Below are positions 24,255-33,008 of a stretch of DNA of 64,000 nt, one piece after another. The position numbers and the translations under genes were made by a program. This DNA is from Pacificibacter marinus (GTDB lineage Bacteria > Pseudomonadota > Alphaproteobacteria > Rhodobacterales > Rhodobacteraceae), in contig NZ_FNZV01000011.1 of assembly GCF_900109555.1 (NCBI RefSeq), positions 63,813-127,812 of the forward strand, read 5' to 3'. A model generated the notes under the pieces. The model made no database searches. It was given only the letters and a program-made list of their open reading frames with translations, and was not told the DNA's origin. The number at the start of each line of letters is the position of its first letter. Within the stretch, counting starts at the first letter, position 1.

Positions 24255-26054
24255 ATGCTTGATACAACCGTGGCAACCCGCACGCAGGACGTGCTGGATA
24301 AATTAAACATCGCTTTGCAGACAGGCGACGTAAAAGGGGCGACAGCGCTTTTTACCACCGACAGCTATTGGCGCGATTTGGTCGCCGTGACTTGGAACCT
24401 AAAGACGGTCGAAGGTCAAGAAGCTGTAGGCGAAATGCTGTTGCACCAATTGGACAAAACGTGCCCAGACCATTTCCGACTGCAAGATGCAGAATGCCCC
24501 GTCGAGGAGGACGGTGTCACAACAGCATGGATCACATTTGAGACAAAGGCCGGACGTGGTTGGGGTCTTATGCGGCTCAAAGACGGTCGGATTTGGACCT
24601 TGCTGACCGCATTGCAAGAACTCAAAGGCTTTGAAGAAAACCGTGGCAAACATCGCCCAATGGGCGCGGAACACGGGGCCAAAAAAAACCGCCAGAGCTG
24701 GACAGAACGTCGCGAGGCAGAGGAGGCTTCGCTTGGCTATGACACGCAACCCTACACGGTGATCATTGGCGGCGGACAAGGCGGTATCGCTTTGGGTGCG
24801 CGGCTCCGCCAGCTCGGTGTGCCGGCCATCGTTTTGGACAAACACGACCGCCCCGGCGATCAATGGCGCAGTCGGTACAAGTCGCTCTGCCTGCATGACC
24901 CAATCTGGTATGATCATCTGCCTTATATAAAATTCCCTGACAACTGGCCGGTGTTTACGCCGAAAGACAAAGTCGGTGACTGGCTTGAAATGTACACCAA
25001 AGTCATGGAAATCCCTTATTGGACCCGCTCCGAGGTGGTCAACGCCGCCTATGACGAAAGCGCCGGAACATGGACGGTCGAGGTAAATCGCGATGGCGAA
25101 ACCGTCACGTTGCATCCCACACAGCTTGTGCTGGCCACGGGGATGTCGGGCAAACCGAATGTGCCCGATTTCCCCGGAATGGTCAGCTTCAAGGGTGAAA
25201 TCCAACACTCGTCACAACATACAGGCCCCGATGATTGGACTGGCAAAAAGGTCGTCGTTGTAGGATCCAACAACTCTGCACATGACATTTGCGCCGCCCT
25301 TTGGGAGGCTGATGCCGATGTGACCATGGTGCAGCGGTCTTCGACCCATATCGTGCGTTCCGAAAGCTTGATGGATATCGGTCTTGGCGGACTCTATTCC
25401 GAGGAAGCTCTGGCCAACGGGGTTACGACCGAGAAAGCAGATATGATCTTTGCGTCCTTGCCCTACAAGATCATGCATGAATTCCAAATCCCGCTCTATG
25501 ATCAGATGCGCGAGCGTGATGCAGAGTTTTACGCGGGGCTTGAAAAGGTCGGTTTCAAACTGGATTGGGGAGACGACGGCTCTGGTCTGTTCTTGAAATA
25601 CCTGCGCCGTGGGTCGGGCTATTACATTGATGTCGGCGCAAGCCAACTGCTCATAGATGGTGCGGTCAAACTCGTGCAAGGTCAGGTTGATCACTTTGAC
25701 GAGGACGCTGTGGTTCTAAGCGATGGCACCCGCCTTGAAGCAGATCTTGTGGTGATGGCCACGGGGTTTGGTTCGATGAACGGCTGGGCTGCGGATCTCA
25801 TCAGCCCTGAGGTTGCCGATAAAGTTGGCAAGGTCTGGGGACTTGGTTCTGACACCACAAAAGACCCCGGTCCATGGGAAGGTGAACAGCGCAACATGTG
25901 GAAACCGACACAACAAGAAAACCTGTGGTTCCACGGCGGAAACCTTCACCAATCGCGTCACTATTCGCTTTATCTCGCGCTGCAACTCAAAGCGCGGATG
26001 GAGGGCCTTGAGACCTCGGTCTACGGCCTTCAAACGGTGCATCACCTGTCGTGA
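24255..26054 (+). CDS. NAD(P)/FAD-dependent monooxygenase with N-terminal NTF2-like domain
   Basis: 599 residues. Residues 1-130 form a SnoaL/NTF2-like cup (ALFTTDSYWRDLVAVTWNL). From about 165 a flavin-containing monooxygenase follows with FAD motif GGGQGG at 172-177 and a second Rossmann turn GSNNSA at about 337 for NADPH. ATG 24255 is used because AGGAGGA lies 8-13 bases upstream (a GTG at 24252 is an alternative). It lies between an AcoR-like regulator and a butanediol-type dehydrogenase. A Baeyer-Villiger or ketone oxygenation is plausible, but I cannot name the substrate. Confidence 0.85.
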   Translation: MLDTTVATRTQDVLDKLNIALQTGDVKGATALFTTDSYWRDLVAVTWNLKTVEGQEAVGEMLLHQLDKTCPDHFRLQDAECPVEEDGVTTAWITFETKAGRGWGLMRLKDGRIWTLLTALQELKGFEENRGKHRPMGAEHGAKKNRQSWTERREAEEASLGYDTQPYTVIIGGGQGGIALGARLRQLGVPAIVLDKHDRPGDQWRSRYKSLCLHDPIWYDHLPYIKFPDNWPVFTPKDKVGDWLEMYTKVMEIPYWTRSEVVNAAYDESAGTWTVEVNRDGETVTLHPTQLVLATGMSGKPNVPDFPGMVSFKGEIQHSSQHTGPDDWTGKKVVVVGSNNSAHDICAALWEADADVTMVQRSSTHIVRSESLMDIGLGGLYSEEALANGVTTEKADMIFASLPYKIMHEFQIPLYDQMRERDAEFYAGLEKVGFKLDWGDDGSGLFLKYLRRGSGYYIDVGASQLLIDGAVKLVQGQVDHFDEDAVVLSDGTRLEADLVVMATGFGSMNGWAADLISPEVADKVGKVWGLGSDTTKDPGPWEGEQRNMWKPTQQENLWFHGGNLHQSRHYSLYLALQLKARMEGLETSVYGLQTVHHLS

Positions 26055-26064
26055 TGCCTCCCTT

Positions 26065-26091
26065 GCGCCCGAACGTTTCCAGTTCGGGCGC
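26065..26091 (+). terminator. Hairpin between monooxygenase and dehydrogenase genes
   Basis: GCGCCCGAAC / GTTCGGGCGC, a perfect 10-bp GC-rich stem with a 7-base loop, followed by ACCCTTTATAA. It is strong enough to terminate or to separate expression of the two genes. Confidence 0.7.
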
Positions 26092-26117
26092 ACCCTTTAT
26101 AAATATGGAGATGAACT

Positions 26118-27170
26118 ATGAAAGCAGCACGTTGGTATGGTGTTAAAGACATCCGCGTTGAAGAGGTGGCAGAGCCATCCCCAGGCCCCGGTGACGTCAA
26201 GATAAAGGTTGCTTGGACTGGCATCTGCGGCAGTGACTTGCATGAATATCTCGCCGGACCGATCTTTGTGCCCGTGGGCGAAGATCACCCGCTCAGCCAC
26301 GACCAAGCTCCGATCACGATGGGGCATGAATACAGCGGCGTGGTGACTGAGGTTGGCGAAACCGTCACCCATGTTGCCAAAGGCGACCGCGTTGCCATCG
26401 AGCCGATTTTTGCCTGTGGTGACTGCCCCGCCTGTTTGGAAGGCAAATACAATCTTTGCAACGATCTCGGGTTTGTCGGTTTGTCTGGTGGTCATGGTGG
26501 GTTTGCCGCCTATTCGGTGGTGCCAGCCCGCATGGTCCACAAGATGCCCGATGCTTTGTCGATGGAACAGGGCGCGTTGATCGAACCCTCAGCCGTGGCG
26601 CTGCATGCCGTCCGCATGTCAAAAATCAAGGCGGGCGATACCGCGGCGGTGTTTGGCGCGGGGCCCATCGGTTTACTGGTCGTCGAAGCGCTGCGCGTGG
26701 CTGGTGCGTCGCAAATCCATGTGGTTGAACCCTCAGATGTGCGCCGCAAAAAAGCGCTGGAACTTGGCGCAACAACCGCCATCGACCCCACCGCCGAGGA
26801 TGTGGTCGCCAAAATCCAAGAGGCAACGGGGGGCGTGAATGTCTCCTTCGAAGTGACAGGTGTGCCGCAAGTTCTGCCGCAATGTATTGATGCAACCCGA
26901 CATGAGGGCCAGACGTTGATCGTCTCGATTTGGGAAAAGGAAGCGGCGTTTCACCCCAACACCGTGGTACTCAAAGAGCGACAACTTCTTGGTACTATCG
27001 CATATCGAAACGTTTATCCTGCGGTCATGAAGTTGATGACCCAAGGCTATTTCAACGCTGATAAATTGGTGACCAAACGGATTTCCATTGATGACATCGT
27101 GCCAGAAGGGTTTGAGAGCCTCGTGACCGAGAAATCCCACGTTAAAATCCTCGTAAAAGCACCCGAGTGA
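26118..27170 (+). CDS. 2,3-butanediol dehydrogenase-like zinc alcohol dehydrogenase
   Basis: 350-residue medium-chain dehydrogenase of the (R,R)-butanediol dehydrogenase group. The catalytic zinc site is in WTGICGSDLHEYLAGP and MGHEYSGVV, the structural zinc loop in CGDCPACLEGKYNLC, and the cofactor turn in VFGAGPIG. The insert with the segment PIFVPVGEDHPLS is typical of this group. An AcoR-type regulator two genes upstream supports a role with acetoin/butanediol or similar diols and ketones. Substrate not proven. Confidence 0.85.
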   Translation: MKAARWYGVKDIRVEEVAEPSPGPGDVKIKVAWTGICGSDLHEYLAGPIFVPVGEDHPLSHDQAPITMGHEYSGVVTEVGETVTHVAKGDRVAIEPIFACGDCPACLEGKYNLCNDLGFVGLSGGHGGFAAYSVVPARMVHKMPDALSMEQGALIEPSAVALHAVRMSKIKAGDTAAVFGAGPIGLLVVEALRVAGASQIHVVEPSDVRRKKALELGATTAIDPTAEDVVAKIQEATGGVNVSFEVTGVPQVLPQCIDATRHEGQTLIVSIWEKEAAFHPNTVVLKERQLLGTIAYRNVYPAVMKLMTQGYFNADKLVTKRISIDDIVPEGFESLVTEKSHVKILVKAPE

Positions 27171-27176
27171 TCTTCC

Positions 27177-27202
27177 GGACGCGGGCTTGAAAGCTCGCGT
27201 CC
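27177..27202 (+). terminator. Terminator after the butanediol dehydrogenase-like gene
   Basis: GGACGCG-GGC / GCT-CGCGTCC stem with a short loop, 6 bases after the stop and followed by TATTT. A good intrinsic terminator. The remainder of the gap to 27407 shows no gene. Confidence 0.75.
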
Positions 27203-27407
27203 TATTTACCATGCGCCGGATTGTTCGAAATCGTGTTCGTGAGGGTGCGGGCTTTATAACGCTGGGGCTCTCAAAGGGGCGGCCCTGCGGTTCCAATCAT
27301 GCCCCACATCACCACCAGCCAGACATTGGTGCGCTATGGCCGACGCTATAGGCACCAAGGCAAATGAATATCAAGATCGCGGGCATCAGTAATGCAACAG
27401 TCCCCAT

Positions 27408-27824
27408 TTAGGATTGCGCGGGGTCCAAATACGTCTCTAAACCCGCACGACAATCGTCTGGCCATGGATGAGATTTGTGATCCTTGGTTGATGTCATGAC
27501 AATCAGCTGCTCGATCGTCCATATAATGTCCCCATCAACGGTCACGACAGTATAAAGATCCAAAGATGATTTTCCTATGCGTTTGACATGCACCGCGAAA
27601 TCCAATGTATCGCCATACACGGCTGGCTTTTTAAACTCGATGTTCATTTTGACACTCGGCAACCCAAGATGACGCTCAAACATCAACTCTTTCCATGTCA
27701 CCCCGAACGAGGCAAACATGGCCTCATTCACATCCACGAGATAAGATAAATATGCGGGGTGATAAGCGATCCCAGTGAGGTCACAATCGCCGAAGCGCAT
27801 CGGTTTTGAAATCTTAAATGGCAT
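27408..27824 (-). CDS. Acyl-CoA thioesterase, 4-hydroxybenzoyl-CoA thioesterase type (hot-dog fold)
   Basis: 138-residue hot-dog protein. The active-site block FGDCDLTGIAYHPAYL carries the catalytic Asp of 4-hydroxybenzoyl-CoA thioesterases. ATG 27824 is chosen because GAGGA lies just upstream and the protein then has family length; longer frames only add AT-rich promoter sequence. It is divergent from the aminobenzoyl-CoA monooxygenase/reductase operon. It may hydrolyse aromatic CoA esters that accumulate when the pathway stalls. Confidence 0.85.
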   Translation of the reverse strand: MPFKISKPMRFGDCDLTGIAYHPAYLSYLVDVNEAMFASFGVTWKELMFERHLGLPSVKMNIEFKKPAVYGDTLDFAVHVKRIGKSSLDLYTVVTVDGDIIWTIEQLIVMTSTKDHKSHPWPDDCRAGLETYLDPAQS

Positions 27825-27960
27825 GATATTTCCTCTATTTTTACTATCCAGCACCAACTGTGCTTTTGGTTTATATAATTTATGTTTAAAGTTTGTGCAG
27901 ATGTCAAACCTCGCGTGTGCACAACGTATTTTGCGCGCATCTCTCAACAAATCTAATCTA

Positions 27961-27978
27961 CACATTACAGATAATGTG
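27961..27978. promoter_or_regulatory. Inverted repeat in the divergent promoter (possible operator)
   Basis: CACATT-ACAGAT-AATGTG, a perfect 6-6-6 inverted repeat between the thioesterase and the monooxygenase/reductase genes. Its sequence differs from the CTTTA-N4-TAAAG motif at 28076, so it may serve another regulator. Confidence 0.35.
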
Positions 27979-28075
27979 AAAATATTAGTGTTCATAACGC
28001 CAATAATACAGAAATCCCGATATATTTAGCGTATAGAGTGACAAAGTCCGTTGACAGGCGATGCATTGAAATTTA

Positions 28076-28091
28076 ACTTTAGACTTAAAGT
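28076..28091. promoter_or_regulatory. Candidate MarR operator, site 1 (ACTTTA-N4-TAAAGT)
   Basis: Perfect 6-bp arms around GACT, 20 bases downstream of a TTGACA (28051-28056) and about 70 bases before the ATG at 28163. The same CTTTA-N4-TAAAG layout recurs at 43649 and, with one mismatch, at 35232. MarR proteins bind short palindromes of this size, and two MarR genes are in the island. Confidence 0.55.
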
Positions 28092-28162
28092 AAATAGTCT
28101 CTTGAAGACCTAGAACATTCAATGAAGATACGGCAAGGCCCGCTTCAATAAAGGATACAACA

Positions 28163-30448
28163 ATGAAAACAGCGATTCTCGGAGGAGGCCCCGCAGGCCT
28201 ATACTTTGCAATCTCGATGATGTTGCGCAATGAAGATCACGACATCACTGTTTTCGAACGCAACAAAGCGGATGATACATTCGGTTGGGGCGTGGTTTTG
28301 TCAGACGAAACCATGTCTAACTTCGAAGAAAACGATCCGATTTCTGAAAAGATGATCCGCGACAGCTTTGCCTATTGGGACGATGTCAAAACCATTCGTG
28401 GCGATGAAAGCATGACCTCAAGCGGGCATGGGTTTTGCGGAATCGGGCGTAAAAAGTTGTTACTCTTGCTGCAAGAGCGCGCCCGTCAGCTTGGTGTCAA
28501 ACTTGAATTTGAATCCAACATTACGGCAGATGACATTGCCAAAATGAAAAAAGACTATGACGTTGTGGTGGCCTCAGATGGTCTCAATTCAATGACCCGC
28601 ACCATTTTCGAAGACAAATTCAAACCGCAAATCGATATGCGCCAAAACCACTTTGTTTGGCTCGGCACCCATCAAAAATTTGATGACGCATTCACTTTTA
28701 TTTTCGAAGAAACCGAACACGGTTGGATTTGGGCGCACGCCTATCAATTCGACGACGACACGGCGACCTTCATCGTTGAATGCGGCCCGGAAACTTACAA
28801 ATCCTTTGGGTTTGATACCCTAAACCAACAAGACAGTATTGCCTTGTGCGAAAAGATTTTCGCCAAACATCTTGGCGGCCATGCTTTGATGACCAACGCC
28901 AACCATATTCGTGGCTCTGCTTGGATTCAGTTCCCGCGTGTCACCTGTGAAAACTGGTTCTTTGAAAACGTAGTATTGCTTGGCGATGCCTCTGCAACCG
29001 CGCATTTCTCAATCGGTTCTGGGTCGAAACTTGGCATGGAAAGTGCCATCATGTTGGCAGATGAACTCAACGCCGGCAAAGCTCTGCCTGACGCTTTGGA
29101 AACCTACCAAGACGAACGTAAATTGCAGGTGCTGCGCGTCACCTCTGCCGCCCGCAATTCCACCGAATGGTTCGAAGATGTCGAGCGCTACCTTGGCCTC
29201 GACATGATGCAGCTCAACTACGGCATGCTCACACGCTCGCAGCGGATCAGCCATGAAAACCTACGGATGCGCGACCCTAAATGGCTTGCTTCCGCCGAGG
29301 CGTGGTTCCAAAAACAAGCGGGCAGCACATCAACGCGCAGCCCTATGTTTGCACCGTTCAAATTGGGTAATATGGCGCTGGAAAACCGCGTCGTTGTGTC
29401 CCCGATGGCGCAATACAAAGCCAAAGATGGCATGCCGAATGACTGGCATTTTGTGCACTACGCAGAACGTGCCAAAGGCGGCGCGGGTCTTGTATTTACC
29501 GAAATGCTTTGCGTAAGTATGCAAGGGCGTATCACCCCCGGGTGCCCCTGCATTTCTGAGGCGCAAATCCCAGCGTGGAAACGCTTAAATGACTTTGCCC
29601 ACGCAGAAACCAACGCAAAAATGTGTGCCCAAATTGGTCATGCAGGTCGCAAAGGGTCCACACGTTTGGCATGGGACGGCATCGACCAAGCCCTTCCTGA
29701 CGGCGAAAACTGGGATCTTTTGTCTGCTTCAGCTATCCCATTGATGGACGGTAACGTTGTGCCAAAAGCAATGGACCGCGCCGACATGGATGAAGTAAAA
29801 GCGCAATTCATTGACGCGGTTAAATCCGCCGATGCAGCTGGTTTCGACATGATCGAAATGCACGCAGCCCACGGGTATTTGCTTGCGTCATTCATTTCGC
29901 CCGTCACCAACAAACGAAGTGACGAATATGGCGGAAGCCTTGAAAACCGTATGCGCTACCCATTGGAAATCTTCCATGCAATGCGCGACGTTTGGCCCGC
30001 CGAAAAACCAATGACAGTCCGCATTTCCGCCAACGACTGGATGGAAGGCGACAGCATCACGCCCGAGGATGCCGTGGAAATTGCGCAGATGTTTAAAGAT
30101 GCTGGCGTCAGCGCGATGAACGTCTCATCCGGTCAAACTGACAAAGCCGAAAAGCCAATCTATGGCCGCATGTTCCAAGTGCCATTCTCAGACCGTGTGC
30201 GCAACGAAGTCGGCATTCCGACGCTTGTAGCAGGTAACATCTATGAGCCTGATCACGTCAACTCGACCTTAATGGCGGGGCGTGCGGATTTGGTGCTTTT
30301 GGCGCGACCACATTTGGCCGACCCCTACTGGACTTTGCACGCGGCGGTCGAACTTGGTGATACAGAACAAGAATGGCCAGCCCCCTACGAAGGCGGACGT
30401 CGTCAGGCGATCACCTTGGCCGAACGCGCAAAAGCGATGGCAACATGA
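28163..30448 (+). CDS. Bifunctional 2-aminobenzoyl-CoA (or salicyloyl-CoA) monooxygenase/reductase
   Basis: 761-residue fused flavoprotein. Residues 1 to about 385 form a class A FAD monooxygenase (GGGPAG at 7-12; GDASATAHFSIGSG from 274). From about 395 it is an Old Yellow Enzyme-type reductase (HAGRKGS near 493; SDEYGGSLENRMRYPLEI). This architecture is that of 2-aminobenzoyl-CoA monooxygenase/reductase and annotated salicylyl-CoA 5-hydroxylases, which hydroxylate the ring and then reduce it, destroying aromaticity. It leads an operon with an SDR (ATGA overlap), thioesterases, a Rid protein and a MarR regulator. The isatin hydrolase nearby favours the 2-aminobenzoyl substrate. Confidence 0.9.
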   Translation: MKTAILGGGPAGLYFAISMMLRNEDHDITVFERNKADDTFGWGVVLSDETMSNFEENDPISEKMIRDSFAYWDDVKTIRGDESMTSSGHGFCGIGRKKLLLLLQERARQLGVKLEFESNITADDIAKMKKDYDVVVASDGLNSMTRTIFEDKFKPQIDMRQNHFVWLGTHQKFDDAFTFIFEETEHGWIWAHAYQFDDDTATFIVECGPETYKSFGFDTLNQQDSIALCEKIFAKHLGGHALMTNANHIRGSAWIQFPRVTCENWFFENVVLLGDASATAHFSIGSGSKLGMESAIMLADELNAGKALPDALETYQDERKLQVLRVTSAARNSTEWFEDVERYLGLDMMQLNYGMLTRSQRISHENLRMRDPKWLASAEAWFQKQAGSTSTRSPMFAPFKLGNMALENRVVVSPMAQYKAKDGMPNDWHFVHYAERAKGGAGLVFTEMLCVSMQGRITPGCPCISEAQIPAWKRLNDFAHAETNAKMCAQIGHAGRKGSTRLAWDGIDQALPDGENWDLLSASAIPLMDGNVVPKAMDRADMDEVKAQFIDAVKSADAAGFDMIEMHAAHGYLLASFISPVTNKRSDEYGGSLENRMRYPLEIFHAMRDVWPAEKPMTVRISANDWMEGDSITPEDAVEIAQMFKDAGVSAMNVSSGQTDKAEKPIYGRMFQVPFSDRVRNEVGIPTLVAGNIYEPDHVNSTLMAGRADLVLLARPHLADPYWTLHAAVELGDTEQEWPAPYEGGRRQAITLAERAKAMAT

Positions 30449-31188
30449 CGCTTTCTGGCAAAACAGCATTTGTGACGGGCGGCGGTTCTGGCGTTGGGGC
30501 GGTCATCGCCCTGATGCTTGCCGACGCCGGCGCGCAAGTCACAATCTGTGGACGGCGATTGGCCCCGCTTGAAACTGTGGCAGCCAAACATAACGCAATA
30601 TCAGCTGTGGTGGCAGACATCACCGATGAGGCCGCAATCTCAAAAGCTATCGCAGACTGCGCGCCCGACATCGTGATTGCCAATGCGGGGGCATCCGAAA
30701 GTGCGCCTTTTGCAAAAACTGAACTTGCTGCGTTTGAACGCATGATGTCGGTCAATGTCACAGGCACGTTTTTGACCCTGCGCGAAGGCACGAAAGCGAT
30801 GAAAGACAAACCATGGGGTCGCTTGATTGCTATCGCGTCCACTGCGGGTCTCAAAGGCTATCCCTATGTTGCGCCCTATGCAGCGGCCAAACACGCCGTG
30901 GTCGGCATGGTCAAATCCGTCGCGTTAGAACTGGTTCGCAAAGGCATCACGGTCAATGCAATTTGTCCCGGGTTTCTAGACACAGAAATGACCCAACGCT
31001 CCATCGCTAACATCGTTGAAAAGACAGGCCGATCCCCTGAAGACGCGCGCGCAAGTTTAGAAGCGACCAATCCGATGCACAAACTCGTCCCCCCTGAAGA
31101 TGTCGCAAAAACCGTGTTGTGGCTGTGCGGTGAAGGCTCTGATATGATCACAGGTCAAAGCATTTCCGTATCAGGAGGGGAAACGTGA
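30445..31188 (+). CDS. Short-chain dehydrogenase in the aminobenzoyl-CoA operon
   Basis: 247-residue SDR. The cofactor loop is TGGGSGVGA, followed by NAGASES in place of the usual NNAG, the catalytic Ser in IAIASTAGLKGYPYV and the YAAAKHA Tyr/Lys pair. ATG 30445 overlaps the upstream stop (ATGA); the longer frame lies inside the previous gene. It most likely oxidises or reduces a hydroxyl/oxo group on the ring-reduced CoA intermediate, as SDRs in beta-oxidation-like routes do. Exact step unknown. Confidence 0.88.
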   Translation: MTLSGKTAFVTGGGSGVGAVIALMLADAGAQVTICGRRLAPLETVAAKHNAISAVVADITDEAAISKAIADCAPDIVIANAGASESAPFAKTELAAFERMMSVNVTGTFLTLREGTKAMKDKPWGRLIAIASTAGLKGYPYVAPYAAAKHAVVGMVKSVALELVRKGITVNAICPGFLDTEMTQRSIANIVEKTGRSPEDARASLEATNPMHKLVPPEDVAKTVLWLCGEGSDMITGQSISVSGGET

Positions 31189-31613
31189 CCAAGACCTTTA
31201 CACTCAAACGACAGGTGGAATTCAATCATTGTGACATGGCAGGTATCGTTTTTTACCCACGCTATTTTGAAATGATATCATCTTCCATCGAACGGTTTTT
31301 TGCCGATGCCATGGAATTTAGTTGGGGTGAAATGCGCCAAACTGATGGCGGCATGGGCACCCCTATGGGCAGTATTGATGTGCGATTTCGCGCGCCGTCA
31401 CGCCTTGGCGAATGGCTTGAATTTACTGTGTTCATCAAACGGCTTGGCACCTCATCTGCGACCTTTGATTTAGCTTGCGCCAGCAATGACGAAACCCGTT
31501 TTACAGGCTCCGCAACGGTTGTCTACGCCAACACATCCACGGGCAAATCCGCGCCATGGCCCAATAGCCTACGCAGCAAAATGTCCACTTACCTTATGTC
31601 TCCGACTCCTTAA
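31185..31613 (+). CDS. Acyl-CoA thioesterase, 4-hydroxybenzoyl-CoA type, second copy
   Basis: 142-residue hot-dog thioesterase from a GTG start overlapping the SDR stop. The active-site block FNHCDMAGIVFYPRYFEM contains the catalytic Asp. It is related to, but clearly different from, the product of 27408-27824. Presence in the monooxygenase/reductase operon suggests release of CoA from a pathway intermediate or of free 2-aminobenzoate. Confidence 0.87.
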   Translation: MTKTFTLKRQVEFNHCDMAGIVFYPRYFEMISSSIERFFADAMEFSWGEMRQTDGGMGTPMGSIDVRFRAPSRLGEWLEFTVFIKRLGTSSATFDLACASNDETRFTGSATVVYANTSTGKSAPWPNSLRSKMSTYLMSPTP

Positions 31614-31628
31614 TTCGAAAGCTTGATT

Positions 31629-32042
31629 ATGACTGTTCTGACACCGCACACATTTCTACAACCCGATGGTTGGGCTCCGGCAAAAGGCTATGCAAATGGC
31701 ATGATGGCTGAGGGCAAAATGGTCTTTACTGGCGGTCTTGTTGGCTGGAATGCACAACAAGAATGGGAACATCTGGACATGGTGGGCCAGTTCCGCCAGA
31801 CACTCAAAAACATCGTGGCCGTGCTGTCTGAAGCTGGTGCCAGCCCTGAACACTTGGTGCGAATGACTTGGTATATAACTGATAAAAAAGAATATAACGA
31901 AAACTTGCGACCCTTTGGCGCAGCTTACCGTGAAGTTCTTGGGCGTCATTTTCCAGCGATGGCCGTTGTGCAAGTTGCAGGATTGATGGAAGACGCGGCA
32001 CGTATCGAAATCGAAGCCACGGCAGTTATTCCACATGAGTGA
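31629..32042 (+). CDS. Rid (YjgF/YER057c/UK114) family protein lacking the usual active-site arginine
   Basis: 137-residue Rid-fold protein. ATG 31629 is preferred to the TTG six bases earlier. In imine/enamine deaminases of the RidA type the segment before the last strand reads PAR; here it is FPAMAVVQV, so the key Arg is replaced by Met. The family assignment is good (FTGGLVGWN, VRMTWYITDKKEYN), but ordinary RidA chemistry is doubtful. Its position suggests it handles an amino or enamine intermediate of the CoA pathway, or binds one. Confidence 0.82.
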   Translation: MTVLTPHTFLQPDGWAPAKGYANGMMAEGKMVFTGGLVGWNAQQEWEHLDMVGQFRQTLKNIVAVLSEAGASPEHLVRMTWYITDKKEYNENLRPFGAAYREVLGRHFPAMAVVQVAGLMEDAARIEIEATAVIPHE

Positions 32043-32427
32043 GCCAGACCAACGTCCCTCAGAACCTGCCGTTTTGATCACCGTCGCCCCCTACGCCGAG
32101 GCGACCCCAAGCGGCGCTATTTTTGGTGGCTGGATCATGTCACAACTCGATCACGCCGCAGGGCTTGCAGGTCGTAAGATGACAGGTGGAAATGTGATCA
32201 TCGCCAGCATCAAAGAGCTGAACTTTCATGCAGCTTTGGCGGCTGGTGAAGAGTTCGTGATGCACGCAACTGTCACCCGTCATGGCAACAGTTCTTTCAA
32301 TCTGTCGCTGTCTGGTTGGGCCGAACCCGACACAGACAGCCGACGCATTATGACTGCTGATGTTTTGTTGGTCGCCATCGATTCCAAAGGTAAGCCGCGG
32401 AAATATTCAAGCCAAGTGAGGAATTGA
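32035..32427 (+). CDS. Acyl-CoA thioesterase, YciA-like hot-dog protein
   Basis: 130-residue hot-dog thioesterase of the YciA/acyl-CoA hydrolase group (PSGAIFGGWIMSQLDHAAG, then ASIKELNFHAALAAGEE). Its start overlaps the Rid gene by 8 bases. It is the third thioesterase in this 5-kb stretch, which points to strong need for CoA recycling or detoxification of stalled thioesters. Confidence 0.85.
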   Translation: MSEPDQRPSEPAVLITVAPYAEATPSGAIFGGWIMSQLDHAAGLAGRKMTGGNVIIASIKELNFHAALAAGEEFVMHATVTRHGNSSFNLSLSGWAEPDTDSRRIMTADVLLVAIDSKGKPRKYSSQVRN

Positions 32428-32503
32428 ACCTTTCTCTTTACGCCAAAGGGCTTCCACTGATATATGAAATTGTCTTTTGACCACAAGCGTTTGGAGCCTA
32501 GGT

Positions 32504-32968
32504 ATGACGACGAACGATCTGCACTATATTGAAGACGAAGCCTTGTCACGTCAACGATTGCGGCTTTGGTTGCAAATGCTCAAAGCTGTGCGCCACGTTG
32601 AAAGCGGACTGCGCGAAAAACTGCGCTCTGGATACAACACAACTTTGCCGCGCTTTGATGTTTTAGCAGCCCTATATGCCGCGCCAGAAGGCATGAAAAT
32701 GAGCGAGTTATCGCAGCATTTGGTGGTCTCAAACGGCAATGTCACTGGGGTTGTCGAACGACTGGTGGCAGACGGCTTGGCCATCCGCGAAAACATGATC
32801 AGCGATCGCCGCGCCTTTTTGGTTAAAATCACCGAAAAAGGCAACACTTTGATGGATGAGATGACAGCAGAGCATCGCGGCTGGATTGATGACATGTTTA
32901 CGGACGTGACCGAAGCTGACGCAGCACGCGGTATTTCAATCATGCTGGATGTGCGCAACAAAAGCTGA
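32504..32968 (+). CDS. MarR-family transcriptional regulator 1
   Basis: 154-residue winged-helix regulator: RFDVLAALYAAPEGMKMSELSQHLVVSNGNVTG as recognition region, then the wing with MISDRRAFLVKITEKG. ATG 32504 (GGAG about 10 bases upstream) is used, not the upstream TTG. It closes the monooxygenase/reductase operon and probably senses an aromatic acid or CoA ester. It is a candidate binder of the CTTTA-N4-TAAAG sites. Confidence 0.88.
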   Translation: MTTNDLHYIEDEALSRQRLRLWLQMLKAVRHVESGLREKLRSGYNTTLPRFDVLAALYAAPEGMKMSELSQHLVVSNGNVTGVVERLVADGLAIRENMISDRRAFLVKITEKGNTLMDEMTAEHRGWIDDMFTDVTEADAARGISIMLDVRNKS

Positions 32969-33008
32969 CGATCGCCCCAAGGTTTAAACACTGGGGCGAT
33001 ATCAATCT

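Noticed and set aside
24399-25208. A 269-codon minus-strand frame
   Set aside because: Antisense to the flavin monooxygenase, whose motifs and ribosome-binding site are clear.
31629-32042. Firm assignment of RidA enamine/imine deaminase activity
   Set aside because: The Arg required in the PAR segment is Met, so the classical activity is not supported.
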